From the NCBI GenBank assembly GCA_963575745.1, contig CAUYUJ010014615.1, positions 992,170-1,056,169 of the forward strand: DNA of 64,000 nt. The letters run 5' to 3'. The first letter of the stretch is position 1. The number at the start of each line of letters is the position of its first letter. This stretch comes from Prorocentrum cordatum. Taxonomy: Eukaryota > Sar > Dinophyceae > Prorocentrales > Prorocentraceae. A model generated the notes under the pieces. It ran no database searches, was not told the origin of the DNA, and was given only the letters and a program-made list of their open reading frames with translations. The translations under genes and the position numbers were made by a program. Shown here piece by piece: positions 32,393-39,300 of this stretch.

Positions 32393-32551
32393 TTAAGTCG
32401 GGCGTGTCCCCCTGCAGGGGGATTATGGACGAAAAATAAAACATAGTCCCAAAGTATTCCCAACAAAATCAAAAAATGCTAAACATCGTCCCCTGACTAT
32501 TTTGGGACTATTTTTGAATATTCCCCCTGTAGAGGGACACGCCCGACTTAA
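32393..32551. mobile_element. Short inverted-repeat element (MITE-like) with 8-bp target duplication
   Basis: Ends TTAAGTCGGGCGTGTCCC and, inverted, GGGACACGCCCGACTTAA are reverse complements; next to them lie CCCTGCAGGGGGA on the left and TCCCCCTGTAGA on the right, extending the inverted repeat to about 30 bases. The 159-bp unit is flanked by GCCCAACC on both sides (32385-32392, 32552-32559). It holds no ORF. An 8-bp duplication is typical of hAT-type transposition, but the end sequence is not a standard hAT end, so superfamily is open. Related copies: 30278-30442 and 51904-52049. Confidence 0.85.
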
Positions 32552-32559
32552 GCCCAACC

Positions 32560-33339
32560 CTGAAAACCCGCGCGCGAGGTGCACCTGCGGGGAAACCCAG
32601 AGCACCTCGAACGCACCAGCTCTTTCAACGGCTGCGGGAAGTCACCGCGCAGCTCGCGGAGCGAAGAAGCCCAGGATGCCCTGACGAAGATCATATGGTT
32701 TCTTGATGCGCACCCCCACTGTACGACCTTCTTACCCATGAACTGCTTCCCCTGGCGCCCAGAGTGGTGGGGCAGCAGCAAGGGCGATTTCACAACGTGT
32801 ACTCCAGGAGGCCTGGGCTCCCCATCGGTGTTTCAGAAATGAGGTCCTGAGTGATGGGGTCCTAAGGACGAGGAGCCTCAAACAACGTAAATCTAGCCTT
32901 GGATCCCTTCCTATCCTTAGGACCCCATTCCTCAGGACCCCATCTTTGAACCACCGACCCCAGGGCCGGTTCTTGATCCAGGGACGGTCTCTGACGGCCC
33001 CGGGGCCCGGCGAGGGCCCCTGGGAAGCCGCAAAGGGCAAACAACCTTTCGTCGGGAATCTCTGCCCGTTGGGAATGTCTGTTCGCGATTCGAAGATGGT
33101 CAGGGGTCGTCGCCGCCGTCGCCACCGCCGTCCCCAAACATCGGGCGTCTCGGGTTGTTCGAGACATGGGCCCCTGACCTCTCGACCACTTCCCCAGAAC
33201 CTGTTTTTCAGTTGATCATCCCGAATAATTTTTTGGACGATCCCGAAGCCGAGTAAGGGCGCCGAACGGCTGAAAACGATGAGAAACCTCCATCTCGTTT
33301 TTGTTCGAGACGCCGGACGTCTGGGACAATCAAGGGCCG
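32560..33339. other. No gene recognised
   Basis: Mixed sequence with TCCTAAGGACG and CCTTAGGACCCCAT repeats around 32845-32940 and GTTCGAGAC near 33157 and again near 33304. Frames open on the minus strand are not recognisable proteins. Confidence 0.45.
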
Positions 33340-33583
<244 letters not shown>

Positions 33584-33737
33584 CTGGCGGCGTTGTCGAC
33601 CCCCCGCATGGGCGCCCGCGGTGAGGGCCGGCGGCCGCGCGGGGGGCCCCGTGGCGGACAGCGCCGGCGTGACCTCGGGTAGGCGGCGGGTGGCAGGAGG
33701 GAGGGGAGGGGAGGGAAGGGGAGGGGAGGGGAGGAGG

Positions 33738-34122
33738 TGCGAACTCAATCGTGTCCGTTTCGTTTCCGTAAGTGCGAGACGAGTGTCATTTGCAGCTATC
33801 CGTAATCATGGTGGCTTAGGGGCCCCTTGAGCCGCCTTTTGGGCGGTCAGACACACTACTTGCTGGTTCCAGAGAGCCAGCCAGATTATCGAGATTGAAT
33901 ATCAGAATATTCAGACAAAGAGATTTCCCTGGGACAGATTCGAGGGCTGGCTATCTGGAGAATACCCGGACTGCGTGCAGACCAACGCTTGCGGCGAGGA
34001 GAGATATACATCTTTGGCTTCGCGCTTGCTGAGGTAAAAGAGAGCTTGAGATCCACGGACCTAGAGAGAGTTGACGACATTGCATCAACACTTATTCAGA
34101 GACACCTATCGGTGAACCTGCA
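33738..34122 (+). repeat. 5' LTR of element 1
   Basis: 385 bp, TGCGAACTC...CCTGCA, repeated at 42549-42933. Should contain promoter and RNA ends; no TATA box is obvious. Holds CCGTAATCATGGTGGCTTAG (33800), slightly like the dinoflagellate spliced leader, then GGGGCCCCTTGAGC (33819) and a short GCCGCC-TTTT-GGGCGG hairpin (33831-33846). Confidence 0.97.
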
Positions 34123-34123
34123 T

Positions 34124-34136
34124 TGGTAGCGGAGCC
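34124..34136 (+). promoter_or_regulatory. Primer-binding site (tRNA-primed), element 1
   Basis: TGGTAGCGGAGCC starts two bases inside the LTR end. TGG is the complement of a tRNA CCA tail. The complement ...GCTACCA fits an initiator-Met-type tRNA end, the usual primer for copia elements, but the dinoflagellate tRNA itself was not seen. Confidence 0.8.
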
Positions 34137-34168
34137 GGTTGGCTCCAATACCTGGACAGCCGGCAAAG

Positions 34169-36262
34169 ATGGGAGAATCTCGAGACGACGGCAAGAAGGC
34201 ACCTACGTGGGATGGAGACGTCACCAGATTCCAGGAGTATCGAGAGCGTGTGAAATGGTATGTGGCTGGTCTTCCACATCGAGACAAACAAGTGGCAGGA
34301 GCGAGACTGGCGGCAGCTCTCACAGGAGAAGCATGGAAGGCGCTCGAAGAGGTTTCAGATGAAGGACGAGAGCTGCTGGAAAAGACTGGAGGCCACAAGA
34401 TCCTTTTAGAGTTCTTGGACGAGACGCTCATGGACGAACCCATACCGCCGGAGGCCGCGAAGTACTTGAAGGAATACTTGTTCACGCTGCGACGGAGGAA
34501 CAACGAGGGCATGAAGGCCTACGCTCAGAGGAGCAGGATCGTCGCAGATAAGTTGGACCAGAGCTTCAGGCGAATTGACGAGAAGGACACTACGACAGAG
34601 ATCAAGTTAGCCAAGAAGATGCGGCCCGAGGAGAAGACAGAGTCCGTGACGCTGGAGTCCACTCGCGAACGAGAAGGCCCCGAAGGCGAAGATGAAGGCG
34701 CAGAGGACGACGGCAGCTGGAAGGACGAGAACGACGGCTACTGGAAGGGTAGCTGGTGGTATGGCAGCAGCTGGTGGTCGAGTTCACCGACGGGGTCAGC
34801 TGGCTGGACCTGGCCACAGGCGACGACATCGCTGAAGGCACACAAGAAGGTGACGCTGAAGGAAAAGGCTACGGATGCGCTGTGCTCACTGATGGCACGT
34901 TTCGACCTGGAGGATGACGATACCGACATCAAGGCGCTGAAGGAGGTGGCGACAGAGGCGCGCGAGACGCTGATCCCGTCGGTGATGGCGGGCTGGCTGC
35001 TACTACAACGAGCCGGACTGAATGCTCAAGAGCGCGCGGGAGTCCTGTCGTCAGCCAAGAACTCGCTGAATCTGAAGAACATCGAGGCAGCGCTGCGGGA
35101 CCAGTGGGCAGACGTGGACCTGAAGGAGCACGACGCGCACAACAAGAAGAGAGACATATTCCCGCACAAACCTGGCCGTGGACGAGCACTAGGAGTGTTT
35201 GGAGAAGATGAAGATGATCAAGAGGAGGCTCCAGACGACTACGACCCGGAAGACGACTACGAAGCCTACGCGGAGTTCGACTGGGACGAGGACGAACTCG
35301 ACCTCGAAGGTCTGGACGAGGAGGAACGCGCGGAGGCAGAGGAGGCACTGGCGGTCATCGCCGGAGCCAAGAAGGACGTCAAGAACCAGAAGAGGACGCT
35401 GGCACAAGCGCGGGCCGTGGTGAAAGATATCAAGCAAAGCCGAGGGTTCTTTCAGAAGGGCAAGGGCAAGGGCAAGAAAGGCGGCAAGGGCCAAGGAGGG
35501 CCGTGCTTCATCTGTAGCGGACCGCACAGGAAGGCCGACTGCCCGAAGAACCCGGAGAATCGAAACAAGGAGCAACCACGCGGACGAGCATCTCAGGTTG
35601 GAGCGTTGACGTTCAGCTTCGCGAACTGGGAGGCCAACGACGACGAGCTCGAGGAGAACGACCTGGAGATGGCCTACACGGAGTTCGAGGTGGAGCACGC
35701 GCTGGCCGGTCTCGCGGACGAGACGGAGGGGTGCATGGTGCTCGACAGCGGAGCGACGAAGACGTTCGGGTCGATCGTGGCGCTCGAGAAGATCATCGAG
35801 AAGCAGCAGCAGGCAGGAATCGACACGAGCAACGTGAAGGTGGATGTGACAGATCGACCGAAGTTCGGGTTCGCTAACGGCGACGCGGAGCAGTGTTCGT
35901 GCCGGACGAACCTCCCGCTGCAGGCGAACGGCAATCTAGGTAGCGTGTCGGGCTACGCGCTGAACACCAAGGGGGACCGCTACGTGCCGTTGCTGGGGTC
36001 AGTGGATTTCTTGAAGCGTGCTGGAGCGATCATTGACTTCGAGACGGGGATTGCCTGCTTCAACAATATCACGAAGAACAAGGTGGCGAAGCTCAAGCGG
36101 ATCTCGACGGGACATCTGTGCATCGACATGACGAAGGACCTCTACGACGCGAAGGTGAACTACACTGACAGGGAGGACTTCAAGCAGAAGCTCGAGGATT
36201 TACAGCAGGCTCTCGGCACTGCGAGGGTCGCGGCGGCCGATCCAGCCGCGAACCCTGAATAG
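34169..36262 (+). CDS. Gag-protease polyprotein of element 1
   Basis: ATG at 34169 (MGESRDDGKK), 46 bases after the LTR; an in-frame TTG at 34139 is less likely. About 697 aa. Residues 1-130 are a helical Gag domain (DVTRFQEYRERVKWYVAGLP). A Trp/Gly-rich acidic stretch follows at 190-230 (YWKGSWWYGSSWW), a second helical part to about 340, a highly acidic stretch at 350-400, a basic KGKGKGKKGGKGQ patch and a knuckle CFICSGPHRKADC (CCHC, about nt 35508-35546). The aspartic protease site is VLDSGATKTFGS (about nt 35740). Gag packages RNA; the protease cuts the polyprotein. It ends at UAG 36260-36262. Intact as a frame. Confidence 0.9.
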   Translation: MGESRDDGKKAPTWDGDVTRFQEYRERVKWYVAGLPHRDKQVAGARLAAALTGEAWKALEEVSDEGRELLEKTGGHKILLEFLDETLMDEPIPPEAAKYLKEYLFTLRRRNNEGMKAYAQRSRIVADKLDQSFRRIDEKDTTTEIKLAKKMRPEEKTESVTLESTREREGPEGEDEGAEDDGSWKDENDGYWKGSWWYGSSWWSSSPTGSAGWTWPQATTSLKAHKKVTLKEKATDALCSLMARFDLEDDDTDIKALKEVATEARETLIPSVMAGWLLLQRAGLNAQERAGVLSSAKNSLNLKNIEAALRDQWADVDLKEHDAHNKKRDIFPHKPGRGRALGVFGEDEDDQEEAPDDYDPEDDYEAYAEFDWDEDELDLEGLDEEERAEAEEALAVIAGAKKDVKNQKRTLAQARAVVKDIKQSRGFFQKGKGKGKKGGKGQGGPCFICSGPHRKADCPKNPENRNKEQPRGRASQVGALTFSFANWEANDDELEENDLEMAYTEFEVEHALAGLADETEGCMVLDSGATKTFGSIVALEKIIEKQQQAGIDTSNVKVDVTDRPKFGFANGDAEQCSCRTNLPLQANGNLGSVSGYALNTKGDRYVPLLGSVDFLKRAGAIIDFETGIACFNNITKNKVAKLKRISTGHLCIDMTKDLYDAKVNYTDREDFKQKLEDLQQALGTARVAAADPAANPE

Positions 36263-36346
36263 GGACAGCGCCCCTCCTTCTGCGGTGCTGGTTTCAGGAA
36301 AACAAAGCCAGCATCACGTCACTGGATTGGAGGACCTACCAGGACA

Positions 36347-39300
36347 GTGAGAGCAGAGGAGGGGACCGAGAGCAAGAGGGTACCGTTTGAGACTTCCGAG
36401 GATGTGAATTTCATTACAGAAACCACTGAGGATTTCGTGGGCACGGGTTTGGAAATAAGACCGACGAGTTCCGAGCGGGAACGGGTTTCGAGTACATGTG
36501 CGAGTCCGACACGAACGACAGCTCGATCAAGGACTGCGAGTACTTCGACCCGATTTCGGAGATTTTCGGCGATCCAGACCACACCGACACGATCGAAGTA
36601 CGTGACTACCGATACGTGTGAGACTTCTTTCAGGGGATCTCAGAGGCCTGAGAGTATCTCGAATGGGTTCGAGAAGACTCCAAAGCCCCCAGAGATGAAA
36701 GTAACTGATGTCCTACACGAGAAATGCAAAGTACCTCAGATAATCATGAATGATGGTGGCGGTGATGCTGATTGCGATCCGCAACGTGGTGGCTCAAAAT
36801 CCAGGTTTCAGTGGATCAACGCCAAACGGGTCAAGGCCATCAGGGACGATGCCCGGGGCGGCAGCGGCGGCTTCGACGCCCGCAGCCGACGTCCCGATCG
36901 ACAGCAACAAGCACCGCAACATCAAGAAGGACCAAGGCCTCGACGGTGGTTCAGGACATCGGAGGGGCAGTGGAGACCGACAGCGACGACAGACCGATCC
37001 AGAGCGATGGGGCAAGCGGACCATCGGCGAATGGATGACACTGGATCGTCGGGACCTACGACTGGACTGGGACAGAGCGGAGGCTGCCAACGAGAAAGAC
37101 GATCGCTACACGGGCAAGCCCTGCTACGGCGAGCACGACACGACACACCCGCTGGCGAGGCACGCCAACGGATACAAGGTGAGCTACAAGTGCGTGAGAT
37201 GCGAGCTGGTCATGCTGTACATCCCGAAGCACGGGGCGACGGGCAGGTACAGGCAGAAGGGAGCTCTGGGACCGACCGTGGGAAAAATCAAGATCGAAGA
37301 AGTGACGAAGGAGAAGGTCACCAAAGAGAAGGCGACGTCGGAGAGAGAGAGCCGGACCAAGATCGAAGAGGTGTCTTCGGAGGACTCATTCGAGAAGGCC
37401 GGAGAATCAGAGGAGGAGGAGACGCCGTACCCGAGCACCGATCAGATGAGCAAGGCCGACATGATGTTCGACCAGATGCGCGACAGCACCAAGCGGAGGA
37501 CGGACCCACCGACTCGCAGGAAGAAGAAGGAGTCTCCCCAGGCGGGGGAGCCTGTGGGTCCTTGAGAACCGACCTAGACGTCCCCTCAGGGGACGACGAC
37601 GTCATCACGTTCGGGATTGACGTCGAGTACCACAAGGAGGAGATTACCCTGAAGGACTACAGCTGGGTGCTAGAGCAGGTGACAGAAGCTGGGATGGCGA
37701 CAGACCTCTACGTGAAACAGCTGATCGAGTTCTGCACGGAGGAGGACAGCCAGCTCGGGAAGGTCGCGGAGGAACGCGAGGACGCCGAGATCATCAGGAT
37801 CACGCGGAAGGACGCGGATCTCAGCACGAAGCATGGACTGGAGTTGGCCAAGAACCTGGCGGTGAAAAACCCTGGAGCAGACATCTGGGGAAGCCTACCG
37901 TGCACAGCCGTCAGCGCGCTTCACAACGGTTACATCGGCAGACAGCATGGCCAGTACTGGAAGAAGCTCGAAGCACGAAAGAAGAACCTTAAGAAGATTG
38001 TGAATCACTTCATGGAAGTGAGCAGGATTGTCGAGGACAATGGTGGGGACGTGCACTTCGAGTGGCCACGTAACTGCCATGGCTGGAAGTACTTCCCGGA
38101 GCTGATAGAGTTCTTTGGTGAGATGGGCATGGAGAAGGTGAACTTCGACGGGTGCCAGGTCGGGGTGGTCAACACCAAGGGCGAGCCGATATACAAACCG
38201 TGGACGCTGTGGACCAGCAGGAAGAAGCTCGCAACGGCCCTGAGTGGCAAACGCTGCCCAGATCCCCAAGGACACGGACATGCAGAATGCTGTGGGAAGG
38301 ATGCTACACTATCGGGCAAATACCCCGCACGAATGGCAAGGATCATCTGGCGGAATATCGTGGAACCGCCGAAGCTGATGGGCATGATCGAGGAGCTGAG
38401 ACAGGAGGAAGCCCTGGCGAACGACAACAAGGAGATGTTCGACCATGAGAGGGAGCTAGAGCTGACAAGCGACGAGCAACAACAATGGAACGACCTGCCG
38501 GCGCTGAAGCAGAATGAGTTAATGAAAGCAGCGATGCGGCTGCATCGGAATACTGGACATCGACCACAGAGGGTGATGATCAGGATCCTGCGAAGACGTG
38601 GGGCTTCAGCGACGACAATCGCAGCCGTGAAGCAGATCAAGTGCAGCTCGTGCATTGAGAATCAGATACCAAGACCTAGACCAGCAGCGGTACTCGAGCC
38701 AGCTCGAGATCTATGGCAGGTGGTCGGCATCGACGTGAAGGAGATCGTAGGCAACGACCAGATCAAGCGGAAGTACCTTGTGATCGTGGACGAGGCGAGT
38801 AAGCTGACGCTGGCGGTCAAGATCTTCTCAATACCCGCTCAGGAGTCGAGGAACTGCACCGCCAAGGAGCTGCTGGATGCGTTCAGAGGACATTGGTCAG
38901 ATCGGTATGGCATGCCAAGCGTACTGAGGCTCGATCCGGAAGGAGCATTCGTGTCACACGAGTTCTATGACAATATTGCAGGTGAAGGAGTGCAGGTGGA
39001 TCCGTGTGCCACCCAGGCTCACTGGCAGAATGGCATCGCGGAGCGTGCAATCAAGACGGTGTTCGAGTGCGCCAAGGCCATGCATCGTGATCATGAGACC
39101 GACCTGGAGGCAGCTGTACATGCGGCGGTGGAGGCACATAACACGGTCGAGAGAGTCGATGGATACAGTCCGAGTCAATGGGCCTTCGGACGAGACAAGA
39201 ACTGGTCAGGGACTCTCAAGAAGGAGGATCACCTGGACGTCGTGAAGTGCACGAACCAGAGCTACATGGAGAACCTGTCCAAGCGGGTGCTGGCATCAAA

